From NCBI RefSeq assembly GCF_019649055.1, contig NW_026570246.1, positions 124,001 through 188,000 of the forward strand: a stretch of DNA of 64,000 nt, read 5' to 3'. Source of the DNA: Paramacrobiotus metropolitanus. Taxonomy: Eukaryota > Tardigrada > Eutardigrada > Parachela > Macrobiotidae. Both the position numbers and the translations under genes were made by a program. The notes beneath the pieces were generated by a model. The model worked only from the letters and a program-made list of their open reading frames with translations. It made no database searches and was not told where the DNA came from. Positions 50,301 through 61,505 of this stretch are shown here, one piece after another (within the stretch, counting starts at the first letter, position 1; each line of letters starts with the position of its first letter).

Positions 50301-51217
50301 GATAACCATTTTTGCCAGCGAACATTTCTAACGAATCCAAAAGAACTGTGAGTACTTCGGCACTACTGCATTAATTTTACGATGACAAAAAGCTAGATAT
50401 CACAAACTACGTAACAGTTCTGCAAAGGTTACTGTTCCGCTTATCATAATTATCATAATCTCACGAACCTTTGAAAAAGCTACGAATGGTGCATAACATG
50501 TAATTTTTGTTACCGACCAATCAATGCTCAAGGCGATCCGCCATATTTAGGATCAATACTTATGCCCTTAGAAAATCATGTTCATACTTCAAAACAGTAT
50601 GTCTGCACCCTGATTTGTGTACCTCAAAGTTCGTCGCTTCCATAAGATTCTAGCTGATGTCAACTGAATTATGGATACTTAACGTTACAATCCAAAATGA
50701 TTCAAATCGCTCTCAATAAGCGACGGAGAACTAAAAACCACTCCAAAAGCCATGAAAAATGGATCAATTTGAAAGTCTGATTCAACCGATAATTTCAAGA
50801 ATTCGAAGGAGTCCTCAATCTACATCATTTCTTGTAGCAGCTAGCTAAGACACCCCACCAATTAGAAATATGTAACTACGAAATTTCAATACAACCCACG
50901 GACCCTCAACATAGGGACACCAGGCTTACCTCGTTAACGTTCTCCACATCCTCCTGATCGTTGATTTCCAGGGGTGATTCGTCGCCCCCTTCTATGTCAC
51001 TGATGGCATCCGTGTTGTTCTCGAAATCATTCTGCCCCTGCAGCACGGGTTCCGCATTGTCCCGTTCGCCTTCCATCCCGGGTCCCTCGCCTCCCTCGTC
51101 GTGCTGATCAATCTGGTCAAAAGATATCTGGCTGGCGTCCTCTCCTTCCATCGCATCAGCCGTATCTACCGCCACATCCTCCCCTTCAAAACTGTCCTCG
51201 GTTCCGGGATCGGCCAT
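44331..51217 (-). CDS. SAFB-like RNA-binding protein (RRM plus Arg/Glu coiled coil), 816 aa
   Basis: SAFB proteins are nuclear scaffold/RNA-binding factors in transcription and splicing. Fifteen exons join in phase (5' to 3'): 51217-50930, 49244-49097, 48042-47613, 47348-47305, 47232-47138, 46815-46675, 46611-46500, 46402-46200, 46093-45930, 45870-45754, 45679-45518, 45455-45381, 45319-45117, 45045-44998, 44551-44331. Layout: acidic N-terminus (to about 145), Lys/Ser/Asp-rich linker, one RRM at about 310-382 (RNP2 ISIRNL, RNP1 RYALVRF), SR-type basic stretch, a long Arg/Glu helix (about 488-600, ERERERERERE), further RS/RG stretches and a Tyr/Gly/Ser tail ending YRAARY. The order RRM, charged helix, RG tail is that of SAFB/SLTM. 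The SAP box that normally opens these proteins is not visible. The ATG at 51217 (ACA-ATG-G) is preferred to an in-frame one at 51262. Confidence 0.87.
48179..48231. repeat. Tandem repeat of about 27 bp in a SAFB intron
   Basis: The segment containing CTCCACTAATTCCAT occurs twice in succession with a few mismatches (ATGGATGGCT versus ATGGATAACT before it). Non-coding. Confidence 0.7.
49245..50929 (-). other. 1.7-kb first coding intron of the SAFB-like gene
   Basis: No exon of the gene and no known nested gene is seen. A 93-codon plus-strand frame at 49957-50238 has no start context or motif and is not called. Confidence 0.6.
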
Positions 51218-52526
51218 TGTTGACAAACCAACAAGATGCCGGAGTATTGCACTTCTTGACAAATAAATCGAAATAAGACAAGACTGACAACGGAGAACTC
51301 AACTCTTTCTGGTGCTCTACTTCGCGATTAATTCACCCGTGCGCAACCAGACCAAGCTAACGTACTAATATTAAAACTGCTTCCACTAATTAAATTCGGG
51401 ATTCCACCTATGAAAGTACAAGTATCAAAGTACTAACCATAAGGTAATTAATTTTCTTAATCTTAGCCATTCTTAGGTACTTGCAGTTCTTAGGCCTCGT
51501 CCCGAATTCAAAGCGAATCTCGTTATGGTACGGTTGCTCAACCACACGAGGTGGCTGTTTGCAGTGGCCACGCCTACAGATACGGTACGCGAAGCCACCT
51601 CGCGAGGTGGAGTTGCTGTATCGCAACGAGATTCGCTTTGAATTCGGGACAAGGCCTTAGGTACTTAGGTTTTTCTTAAGATAATTTTCTTACTTGTTAG
51701 TAGTTGCAGAGTTGGCTGACGCCAAAAAACGCGTCACGTACAGAACCCTCTTTCCTATCGGATCTAACAGTAAGTACTAGTACTACTGTATTAATTACAG
51801 TGTAATAACAGTCCGCCTGGTATGCGGTAGAGGGGCGGTGCCGGTGCAAACACGCCCATTGGCTATGTGAGAGGCCAAAGCACAGAGAATTAAGCATAGC
51901 GCTAACAGGGCAAAACTACAGATGCGCAGTGTAACACAATCTATAATTACCGAATTTCATGGTGCAAAGCGCTGGCGGCAATAAGTCACTGCAGTAACAG
52001 ATTTCCACGTGACAGCTAACATTTCCTTGTAGAGCACATTTTTCTGTACATTTTGGTTATGGTCTTGGTTTAGTTAACAGATCATTACCTGCATGAGCAG
52101 TATTTAAAGTCGCTGTTTCGAACATGTGCTTAGCGACAGAAACAGCCACTTCCGCAAACTCGTAGGTTTTCGCGAACTGCCGTCCGTACGCGGCTGCCCT
52201 GTCGCATAACGTCAGATCGCATGTCGCATAACGGAATTTGGAAGATCAGCTAACTTCTGCGACGAAGTTTCACGAGCAGGTGTTCCAGAATTTGTGTAAA
52301 TCGTGTTTTGCAATTTGCCTGATTTCTGCCAAACTACTGGCAGTGACGTGATTCCTGGAAGGTTTTTTCTTTCATCGTCTCTTCGATTGTGGTCAATTGG
52401 GTGTTAGTCCCGTCAGTGTGTGTGGAGGACTCGGCGCCGTCGACGTCAGACTCTGGTCTACCCTCTCTTTCTCTCTGTCTGCGTCTTTCTCCCCCTTGCC
52501 CTCAGCGGATCGATCCGATCTATAGA
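51218..52526. promoter_or_regulatory. Divergent promoter interval between SAFB-like and A20/AN1 genes
   Basis: Two genes are transcribed away from each other across 1.3 kb, so both core promoters and 5' leaders must lie here. The interval includes a large foldback hairpin nearer the SAFB side and a GC-richer block at 52140-52260 nearer the zinc-finger gene. The frame upstream of 52527 is open from 52389 but has no ATG. Confidence 0.55.
51491..51660. repeat. Foldback (inverted-repeat) element of about 170 bp
   Basis: The left arm starting AGGCCTCGTCCCGAATTCAA pairs with the right arm ending TTGAATTCGGGACAAGGCCT; the arms match for about 65 bp each with scattered mismatches, the outer 32 bp having almost none. 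Imperfect pairing extends outward to about 51450 and 51690. No ORF is inside. It looks like a MITE or foldback relic, or a structural promoter element. Confidence 0.85.
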
Positions 52527-54742
52527 ATGGAACAGCAGACCAATTCCAACACCAATCAGCCTACCTTGTGTCGTGCGGGATGCGGTTTCTGTGGCAGTTC
52601 CTCCTTGGACGGCATGTGCGCCAAATGCAACGAGAACACACGTAACGGCAACATGCAGCCGTCGCCCAGCAGCAGCTCCCTGGTGGTGGATATCAGCAGT
52701 TCCTCCCCGGTCTCCATGGCCTCATCAGGGACAACGTCCACGAACGGCTCGCTCCTTGATCTCTCCACATCGCCCATTGGTATCGCGGGGGGCGGTGGTG
52801 TGGCCAGCCCGTTCTCATCCAGTGTGTCAACCCATCTCACTGCTCATTTGGTAAGGTGTTGTCTCTATGCTGTCTTTTGCGGCTCTAGTGTTTACAGTGG
52901 AGAATAATAACGGTAGATTTGATTTGGTAATGGGATCGTGGGTGGGAATGCGTGCTTCCTTTTGAAGGGCGCTGTGACGATTTTCATAAGCGAGCGAAAC
53001 TGTGTAATTGGGGTGTAGTAATTAATGTAACTATTGTTTGGTGTATACCGTGTATTGTTGCAGCCTCATCCTTCCAGTAGTAGTAATCCACCCCATGTTC
53101 CCACTGCGTCCGGATCAGCCGCTTCCCTTTCGTCTGATGGTAGTCTTCAAACTTCGATCTCGTCCGGCACGCTTCCAGGTTGCTCCACGCATTCACCGTC
53201 AACCGTGAGGGAATCCGACAAAGAAAACCGTTGTGCCCAATGTAATAAGAATGTTGAATTAGCAGGTACGTCACTGATGCAGTTCGGGATAGCGGTGAAC
53301 GTTTTCGGCAATAGCTGTGTACTGTTCAACTAACCATAAGGCTTGCAGAATAACAGCCGTTTTTAATAACAAGAGTATTTGTTTCAGGTTATAAATGCTT
53401 ATGTGACACCCTGTACTGTTTTCTGCATTTGCGCTCGGATCTGCATAACTGCCGCTTCAAATACAACCCGACGGGTGCGGATGAGATCAGAAAGAATAAT
53501 CCAGCGGTTCGTAAGAAACGGGAAACCAACGCTATTATCGTATGTCGTGTTGCTGAATGGTTTTACGATTTTAGGATTTGTTGAGGATGAGCTTGAACCG
53601 ACGCGATTTGATGATGTATATTTATCTGGACGATTTTCCGGAGATTGTTTCGAATTGTTTTGTAAAAACTGATGTCCAGAAGTACGAGGAGGAAGGAAGT
53701 CAGCCCATTTACCAGGTAAAATGGTGTCAAGAAGTAACTTTGAATTTTAAAAAAATTTACTTGCAACATTTTACATTAAGTGAGGCGGTTCGCATACTTC
53801 TTGTTTTTGAATCTTTAGGTTTCTCAGATTCAAGCTGTGGATCGATGTGACGCTCCGTACTTTGTGTCGGACATTCTGGCCGTTGGGAGAATGCCTAAAA
53901 CGCTCCCGACAAAGTGGATTTTCACAGTGAGGTAATAGCGGGGCCGTTGCTAAAAAAGCTTTAACGAATGTCTACTCACAATCCTATCGATCTGCTGAAT
54001 TTATGTCAGAAACAGTAATGCACGAGTGCGGTGGCTTGAATATCGATTAACTGTGATTCTTCAGCACAAAGAGTTAGTGAATGACGCGGACAACGTTTTC
54101 TGGTTTTCAGATCTGCCGATGGAATGAGACGTGCTTGCTTAACCGAAATCTCCAAAAATCGCCCGACATTAATCGAAGTGGACGATTTTTTAGAGAACGT
54201 TTGCGGAAGAAATTTCGCCGTACCGCAGAACGTGGTGGACGCAGTTCTCGGTCGCCTGGGAACTTATTACTGTCAAATCCATTTGTCGGAAGAAGCCTTC
54301 GGCTTGGGCAAGCAGATGTTAGCCAATAGAAAAAAATGTCATATTGATGCTCCTCAGTTGACTGTAAGTAAGTTGAAGGAAGCACTGCCCGGACTAAAAA
54401 AAGCGGCAGTTCAACGGCGAAACTTTCGGGAAGCGGCTGTTATCCAAGAAGGAATAGATGATCTGAACTGTTACGTTCCGCAGAATGATCCGTATGATTT
54501 GAGCCAATTCGAGGAAGAGTTTGTTCAGGTATATCAAAAAATTATGGGTAATATGTAACGTAATAGGTCGGACCAGCTACTGGTTGCCGGAAAAAAATAT
54601 TGATTATTCAAATCATAATTTCATTTTTTCAAATCAGGGTATATCAAGTGAACAGTCAACAGTAATTGACCGATCCAGGAAGAGGCCGTTCGATGACGAA
54701 GTGGATGATGCGGGTGGTTTGCAAGATCATCGGCCAAATTGA
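52527..54742 (+). CDS. A20/AN1 zinc-finger protein, probably fused to an RTF1-type Plus3 domain (481 aa)
   Basis: Exons: 52527-52850, 53064-53265, 53388-53539, 53575-53715, 53828-53931, 54111-54528, 54638-54742, all in phase. Residues 1-226 are a ZFAND5/6-type protein: A20 finger (LCRAGC, then GMCAKC), a Ser/Thr/Pro linker, and a complete AN1 finger (CAQC, KCLC, YCFLH, DLHNC) followed by IRKNNPAV as in ZFANDs. Such proteins bind ubiquitin and the proteasome. From 227 the sequence aligns with the Plus3 domain of RTF1 (LLRMSLNRRDL for LNRVRLSRHKL; VSNCFVK for VTGCFVR), a transcription-elongation module, then a helix REAAVIQEGIDDLN as after Plus3 in RTF1, and a tail with RSRKRPFDDEVDD. The two parts are joined only if a 35-nt intron (53540-53574) is removed; if retained, the frame stops at 53582-53584 and gives a 240-residue ZFAND protein. 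Both isoforms are possible. Confidence 0.75.
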
Positions 54743-55200
54743 TGGATTTACACTTAAAAGTAAGGCGGGTTTCTGTTTAATACAGCAATACGGTCCTGTA
54801 CATCAATACAATGTAAGGTGATAACTTATCAATATTGCAAAAAAGTTGCGAATTTTGTGAGTTATAACTGATTGTGACTTTTTAAACAAATTAGAAGCTT
54901 CATACATTCACGGTAGGTCAACAACACTTTATAACCTGAACTTACTAATGTGTGTACTATAAAGTCGTTGCTTTCGGTTCTCCTGGTTATGTAATATCGC
55001 TTTTGTAAATCATTGCGCTATGGTATGCACCATTGTTCGTTATCATAATAGTATCAGTTGCTTCCCAGTGAAGCCTTTTATCGTAAGCATTGCTTGACAA
55101 ATTCTTAACGGTTCAACATGGCTAAATTTAATTATATCTGTATCTAATTTTAAGTACTTTAGTCATGGCTGTTTATTGTGAATCTGCTTCACTTCGTTTC
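54743..55200. other. 3' UTR and spacer after the Plus3 gene
   Basis: AT-rich non-coding DNA; no hexamer AATAAA is evident before the exon copy that follows. Nothing else is recognised. Confidence 0.5.
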
Positions 55201-55682
55201 AGGAGACGGAGACCAGTCGTTTTCCAGTACAATGCCAACTGACAATAGCATGTTCCTCTTCCAGCATTCCAAATGGTGTCCAAGCCAGCAACCAGTTCTA
55301 TGACCGCTACGGAAGTACATCCAACAACAGCTCTACAGGATATGGTGCTGCACGTTATTGAAATATTGCTACGGTAGTAATTATTGCTACTGTTGCCATT
55401 ACGTATTTATATTCAGACTTTGTGTCGATGTCTATGAGTTATGGTTGAGTCTTCAACCTTGCCGTACGTGCATGCCGAACATACCTGTTGATGTTATTAT
55501 GGGATTTCCTGTTTTTGATGTATGTGCCGTTTCTGCGTTGTGTGCGCTGTTATTTGTTTGTTGTATGGAAAACCATTTTTCTCCATCTCTCTCAAGCTTG
55601 TATTTCGGATTATTTATAAAGCAAGATGTGGACTGATCAGGATACTTATTGTTAGCTTTCAAAAATAGAAATATAATTTTAT
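55201..55682 (+). pseudogene. Decayed copy of the last exon and 3' UTR of the SAFB-like gene
   Basis: The block aligns with 44551-44024 read on the minus strand. It begins exactly at the exon start (GAGACGG), has a 2-nt deletion after CAGTACAATGCC...AGC, loses about 50 nt of the coding part, keeps TATGACCGCTACGGAAGTAC and the codons for the C-terminus, and continues through the 3'UTR to just past the mutated poly(A) signal (AATAGA). The UTR part is about 90 percent identical by eye. The frame is broken, so it is not a functional exon. It is either a 5'-truncated retrocopy or an inverted segmental duplication; no poly(A) tail or target duplication was seen. Confidence 0.9.
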
Positions 55683-55887
55683 CGTCCAATTAAACGCCCT
55701 TGGCTTTTACTGTTTGATAGAGTACTTACAACTCACAGGAAGATGAACTGGACTGCATAAACCTTACCCCGTCATAAAATTTAATTTAATCGTTGCTATG
55801 TCGCATATCCTTACAAGTTAGCAGAAACAAAACCACCAGCAACCCCAAAAAGGACCAACGTGGCAGAAAGTAGAAATGTCAGTCGAG

Positions 55888-58800
55888 TTAACACTTAACA
55901 TCATGTGGATGAACGTCGTCCTTTGCTGTCCGGCGTTCCAGAGAATCCTGCAGAGTAATACGCTGGATGGATTTCTGGCGTGCACCACCGGCTTTGCTTC
56001 TTTTATCCAGCGACTCCTCCATTCGCACCATCACCAACTCCAATACATCCACGCATGCGGTATCACTCTGCCCAGTAGAGGCACTGGTTTCAAAGCACGG
56101 CATGCTGTAATGGTACGAACTGTTAGGAAGTCATAATAAATTTCTACATACAGTAATTTTGAAGTTCTGGTTTTGTTGATAACCAAATAAATGTCAGTCT
56201 TATTCATCCTCTGAAGTCTCCCATGTACCAAATAGGGTACCTAAGATTTTCGGTGACAAAACGTTAACGTTGTTACATCAAAAACATATGCTGAGTTTCC
56301 CGTAGAACTTTATAAGAGTATTTCGTTGATCTTTAACTTTCTAATACAGCATAAGCGAAACCGGTAATTAACAAATGCATACAGCAAGTGCTGTGCTGAA
56401 AAATCGCACATCAGTATGCAAAAAAATTTAAGTGAAAAGGTGCAGCAAAGGGCACATTTGTTGGAAGAAAATTAACAAATTTTCCAGTCGGTATCCATGC
56501 GTCTCATAATTGCCAGTTTTCTCATGCAAAATCCATTCCTAGCAGATCATTATCGCGTACTGGAAGTAATGACAAGGGCCGCTTTATCTATACAACGTTC
56601 GGAACGCATCGAGTGTAATAAGTAGCTCGCGATTGTTTTAACAAGAGGCTGCGCCGGACCGGATGATTGACCGGCGCACTCGCTGTCTCCCTCTTCACAG
56701 CACCGCGCTCTTTCCCTAATTATTAATCAGGCTTACCCGTGCTGCTTGGCAAACTCCCCTGCACGCGCTTCACTCACTTTCCGACGGGAGTCCAGATCGG
56801 CCTGGTTGCCGCATAACACAATATCCGGTGTTTCAGTGGCCGCATGGGTGCGCAGCTGTTCCAGCCAGCTGCGAACGTGTAAGAAGGAATCCTCGCTGGT
56901 CACATCGAACATCAAAAGGAAGCCCATTGCATCACGAAAAAACGCCGTGGTCAGGCTACGGAATCTATCAAATGTGTCAAATGAAAAAATTAAAAAAGAA
57001 ATAAGCGCATAATCCTTAGAAGCTTATTAAAGATTCTAATAATTCAAAAATAGATACAGAAGATGGCATGCAACGGAAGAAAATCTAAGAGGCATCCTGC
57101 GCACTTCCTAATCCGCTATAGTACTATTAAATCGTATATGCCGAACAGGGTATGACGCAAATGCCAAACTGATTTGACACATATTGCAAATTAATTCAGG
57201 GATTTGATCAACCGTGGAACGCCGCTGCGTTACCAACTTCCGGTTGACGATGCAGTGCACAGAAAAAATCAAAAATTAATTCACAAAAGCAAATGGATAT
57301 TTCCAGAAATCTACAGTAAAAGGGACAAAACTTCGCAGGTGTTGTTTCGAAGGCTTTGATTACATTAAAAAATCGACTTTCACATTCAAATTTAAACTCA
57401 GTCAAAATAACACCCAGGAAACTTTTCTAAAGCTTCGACGACATAATTGGTTAAAGTCAGTTTGTCCGTCGTTATTAGGTTCAGACTGATAAAAATTAAT
57501 TGCAACACACTTTTCGAAAAGAAAAACATAATTACGTACTTCCTTCAAATTAAATTTCTCTATGAAACTGACATCATCAAATCTGATGTAAAATCGTGGT
57601 TAATACGGAAAAAGCTCTGCAGTTATTGGATTGTGACTGCCACTACTGATGCTTCGCACTCGTTTTGATTATCCCATCAAATACGGAAGACCAGTAGTAA
57701 ATTTATCGATCAACCACAATATTTCAGTTGAAAAGACATTGTTTAGATCTAGCGTCACAGCCATCTTCATTCACACATTTAAACACCCGATCAATATGCT
57801 ACAAGCCACGTTAAAATGTTTACATAACAATTGTACGCCGTCTACAGCTTTCCTTACACAGGAAAGGTTACACGCTATGATATCCAAATGTTTGCTTTTT
57901 TCCAGTGCTGAAGAATTACAAAGAAACACAGCTACAAAAATGGGGAAGCGTAGAGTATACAAACATTTTGTAGTTAATTAAACTTACCCCACAAGAAAAA
58001 AATTTGTGTTACAGCGCTTGTTCTGTACAGTGTACAGCTTACAGAAAAATGAGAAAATCGATGATGTGGTGGAATTAATTAGTTGCAAAACGCAAAAATC
58101 CATATTATAAATTATCGTGCAGTTTCTACAGCATTAGCAAGGAAAAGAACAAGTACTTGTACCAGTTGCAAGTTTACGTAAAAAAAGTGTGCATAAACAA
58201 AAACATTCATACAATAGTAAGTACAACAGCAAGTACATACTTTCGCAAATTTTGTATCCGTATGGTATAAATATATCGATAATTATATTTTATCTAATGT
58301 AAGGCATGCGTACGAATCAACGACAAGATTCTATTACTAGCAAATAAAGCATAAATTAAGTAAAGAGCGAAAAGCGGATTAACAATAAAAAAAACATGGC
58401 CTTACGAGTAAGTCACCAGTTTAACAATGCGGTGATCTGCACCGGGACTTCTACAGTAATACGAGCACAAGGTAATTAGTTTTTTCAACACATTCTTTAC
58501 CTCTCTTGTCCGGCAGTATCCCACAGCTGCAGATGAACCCGATGTGGCCGGCTGGAATTATCAGGTGAGCGGTAAATCTATGGGGAAGAAAAAGTGCATT
58601 GATACGGGAGATTGCACTCGACACACGATTACACATCCCATCCATCACCCGCGACAATGGGCCTCTTAAAGGTTTAATCCTTCTCTCAAAACGCCTTCAC
58701 GCGGAACCGCCGTGGCGTATATTTATTAAGGCTGTTATATGTCTGGCGGTCAGCACTTAATGGATTACACAAAAATCGAAAACGGGATTTCTAATGTGCA

Positions 58801-59044
58801 CCCGCTATACAGGCAGATTCACCCGTATACACAGTAGAATACAACACCAACAGGGATGCAGATCATGCAGCCAGCTGCTGGATGAATGACTTACAACACG
58901 CTTCTCCCGGAAATCGATGCCAACTGTTGATACGAAGCGCGACTGAAAGACGCCGTCCGTGTACTGGCATAAGAAGCTGGTCTTGCCCACACCACTATCA
59001 CCCAGCGCCAGCAGTTTCACCAGATAATCGTAGTCCGAAGTCAT
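55888..59044 (-). CDS. Rab27: Rab27-type small GTPase, 223 aa
   Basis: Rab27 recruits effectors to secretory and lysosome-related organelles for exocytosis. Four exons: 59044-58895, 58577-58501, 56964-56737, 56104-55888, all in phase. Seen: [20 protein letters not shown] (P-loop), [12 protein letters not shown] (switch I, Rab27-specific), [11 protein letters not shown] (switch II), [31 protein letters not shown] (in the place of NKxDL), and FETSAS (SAK-like). The length matches mammalian Rab27 (221). The ATG at 59044 has a strong GCCGCC context; an in-frame ATG at 59212 would add 56 residues without Rab homology. The last residues read HPHDVKC-stop, so there is a single terminal Cys instead of the CxC that receives two geranylgeranyl groups. 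A GTTAAG donor-like site overlaps this end, so another terminal exon is possible. Confidence 0.93.
56965..58500 (-). other. 1.5-kb intron of Rab27
   Basis: AT-rich and without recognised nested genes. The 110-codon plus-strand frame at 57649-57981 lacks motifs and a start context. Confidence 0.65.
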
Positions 59045-59418
59045 GGCGGCGGGATCAGATGGGTATTTGGAATTGTTGTTATCACCAGTGGTGCCCGGAT
59101 GATCAGCCGCAGCAGCACTGACGCTTGACACGACAGCGACTGGTTCAACACCCATTTTTCTGCTGTTGTCCAATATCCGCTGCTGCTGTGCATACAGGCC
59201 TATAATGCTCACCGGTGCGATGACGTAACACCCGGCTATACAGACAGGCTTGGTTGCGTACTTATTTACACGCGCCGCAGTGTACGGGCTGGCTTTAATG
59301 AATCCCCCACTTAAACTTCGATCGGTTTATGGGCACAGCGACAGGTTAAAATAAAAGAGCGCGTTAACTGGCCGGGAAAACGGGGAGGGGAGTACGGGAT
59401 TTAGGCGGGAGTTGATAG

Positions 59419-60886
59419 TCAGCAGGACAGCGACTTTGAGGTGGAACTGCTGTGCAGTGTGTGGCAGCGTTCATCAAGGAGATCAGAGACGATCTTCATC
59501 AAACCAGGAGGGATCCAGCCGCTGCAACGACAACCGGATGCCACGGCAATGACGAGATTAAATGAGTGATTAAAATCAACAAGCCCAACTCCGGAAATTC
59601 CTGCACAAAGTAATTGTATGATACAGTAATTGCTGTCCATTGCCTGCAACTGCATACCGCATTGTACTGGGCAAAGTAGACGTGTTTACCAAAAAACTTG
59701 TTTCAATCTCAGAAAAACCATTATTAGATAAATTCGCTTGGTTGTCCAATAAGCGTAAATCCGTTTTTCTTCGAAAGGGAAAGTCAGTTTTTCTGCCGTT
59801 GTGATTTTTATATAGGTACCTCAACCGACCAGTTACGAAAGTAACGAAACATACCATCTAAAACTATTTTATCGGAATACGCCCGCACGCAGAACCGCCA
59901 AGATCAATTATTCACGACTGCTACACATATGATGGTCAACCTCGTTCAACTACAATATTTACAAATACTACCCTAGTACCTCTCACTCGCTGCTGGATCT
60001 GGCGTACGTTACGCCAGTACTAATTCGCTGGGCACGGGCTGCGTTGCCCGAACCAACCAACCCTTATATCCTTTCCTTGAGCTGCGAATGTGGCCCTGTA
60101 ATATGTAATATTCAATCGTAATAATAAAAAGCACGCACCGATCTCACTTTCAATTTTACTGTCACATATCGCTTCAATTACCGTACAGTCCGAAATTGTG
60201 AAGTTAAGAATACTGTAACTTCACAATTCACATCGCACCGAAAGAAGTACGGCACAAACCTTAAAGCGGGCAACAGAATATCAACAATATCCGCAGCTTC
60301 GTCGCTGACAGTCGTCAGACGGCGAATCCGACTGTGCCCTCGATCACCAACTTCGTTTTCGAAAAGATCAAACCAAACGCCGAGATTGGGAAGTCGCAAA
60401 CACTCCAGGAAAACATTAGAGAATGGCACGTTAGGGATCGGAGTGCCTACAGTAGATACAATTTTGCTACAGCTAAAAGGACGCATTCAAAGATACATCG
60501 ACGTCCGACGATTCTGCAGACAGTTCAATTTGCAGAACCGTCGAAAAACTGGCCAGGGAGTTACCTGCAGGTAAACTCTCTGGTCTCTGGTCAGTCTTCG
60601 AATTTACATTATTGATTTTTAATAGTTAGTAAGCGTACTCTTAACTCTAGTTTACAAGCAGTCCAAGACGCGTTTTGCGAAATATTTGATACGATAATCT
60701 TGAGTCAACTTGTAAGTAATAACCATAAACTGATATGTTGAACACAGCAATACATAATAAGCTGAAGCCAGACGGCAAATGCAATTCAGGGACGACCTAG
60801 AGGATTTAAAAGACCTACCACAATACATTATTAATCATTCCATCAGCCTTACCTGGACCAAAAATAAAAATCAGTCCTTGAGACAT
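59419..60886 (-). CDS. Small hypothetical protein, 107 aa, three exons
   Basis: I do not recognise the family. Exons 60886-60853, 60446-60260 and 59521-59419 join in phase with GT-AG introns (donors GTAAGG and GTTTGT, acceptors GTAG and GCAG) and end in TGA. The predicted product starts MSQGLIFIFGPG, continues TPIPNVPFSNVFLECLRLP, has an amphipathic middle (SDEAADIVDILLPAL) and ends in a Ser-rich tail, SSSTSKSLSC. Its composition and exon GC are protein-like, and the three phases agreeing by chance is unlikely though not excluded. The opposite strand of the middle exon is also open (60265-60570), so the strand is inferred from the splice fit. It lies upstream of Rab27 on the same strand. The true start may be further upstream. 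Confidence 0.42.
60194..60229. repeat. Small inverted repeat with 13-bp arms
   Basis: AATTGTGAAGTTA and TAACTTCACAATT are separated by about 10 bases, within the second intron of the small hypothetical gene. A simple hairpin; no function inferred. Confidence 0.75.
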
Positions 60887-61257
60887 TTAAGAAATTTCAT
60901 AATTCTAGCGATCAAATCGAAATTGCCTTAGAAAAAGCTGACAATTTTTTGCAAAGCGAATCTCTTTCCGAGTGCAGCGCCCAGCGGGTAGTAGTGCACA
61001 ATTAACCATCAGTCACTACCGGCTATTAAATTGGCGAATAAGGCTGATTAACATCTGGATCCTATAACTATTTTTACTCCACTGTACTGTACCTGTACGT
61101 TGTACTCGTACAATACAAAAAGCCAAGCATACGAGCAAGAAACGTCTTGTTGTATTACTTTTTTTTGTCCTTTGGCTTGTGGTGCGAAAGCACTGTTGCT
61201 TTTGCTTATGGAGAACGGGAAGTTATTTGTAAATTGTACAAGCTGCCGAGTTCCAAT

Positions 61258-61277
61258 GTTCTTGTTTAAACAAGAAC
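61258..61277. repeat. 20-bp perfect palindrome
   Basis: GTTCTTGTTTAAACAAGAAC reads the same on both strands. It abuts the larger palindrome that follows. Confidence 0.9.
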
Positions 61278-61350
61278 GTTTTCAGTTTTCTAAATCTAAG
61301 CGCTGAGACAAATATTTGTCTCAGCGCTTAGATTTACAAAACTGAAAACG
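61277..61350. repeat. 74-bp near-perfect palindrome
   Basis: The arms begin CGTTTTCAGTTTTC and end GAAAACTGAAAACG-like, centre GACAAATATTTGTC, with a single mismatched pair. A cruciform or a very stable RNA hairpin could form. It lies 35 bp left of the AT repeat. Confidence 0.9.
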
Positions 61351-61383
61351 TACAGGAAGGCAATTATTATAAATTCGTTTTAA

Positions 61384-61505
<122 letters not shown>

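Noticed and set aside
57649-57981. 110-codon plus-strand ORF in the Rab27 intron
   Set aside because: Starts within AT-rich intron, no recognisable domain, no promoter or poly(A) context.
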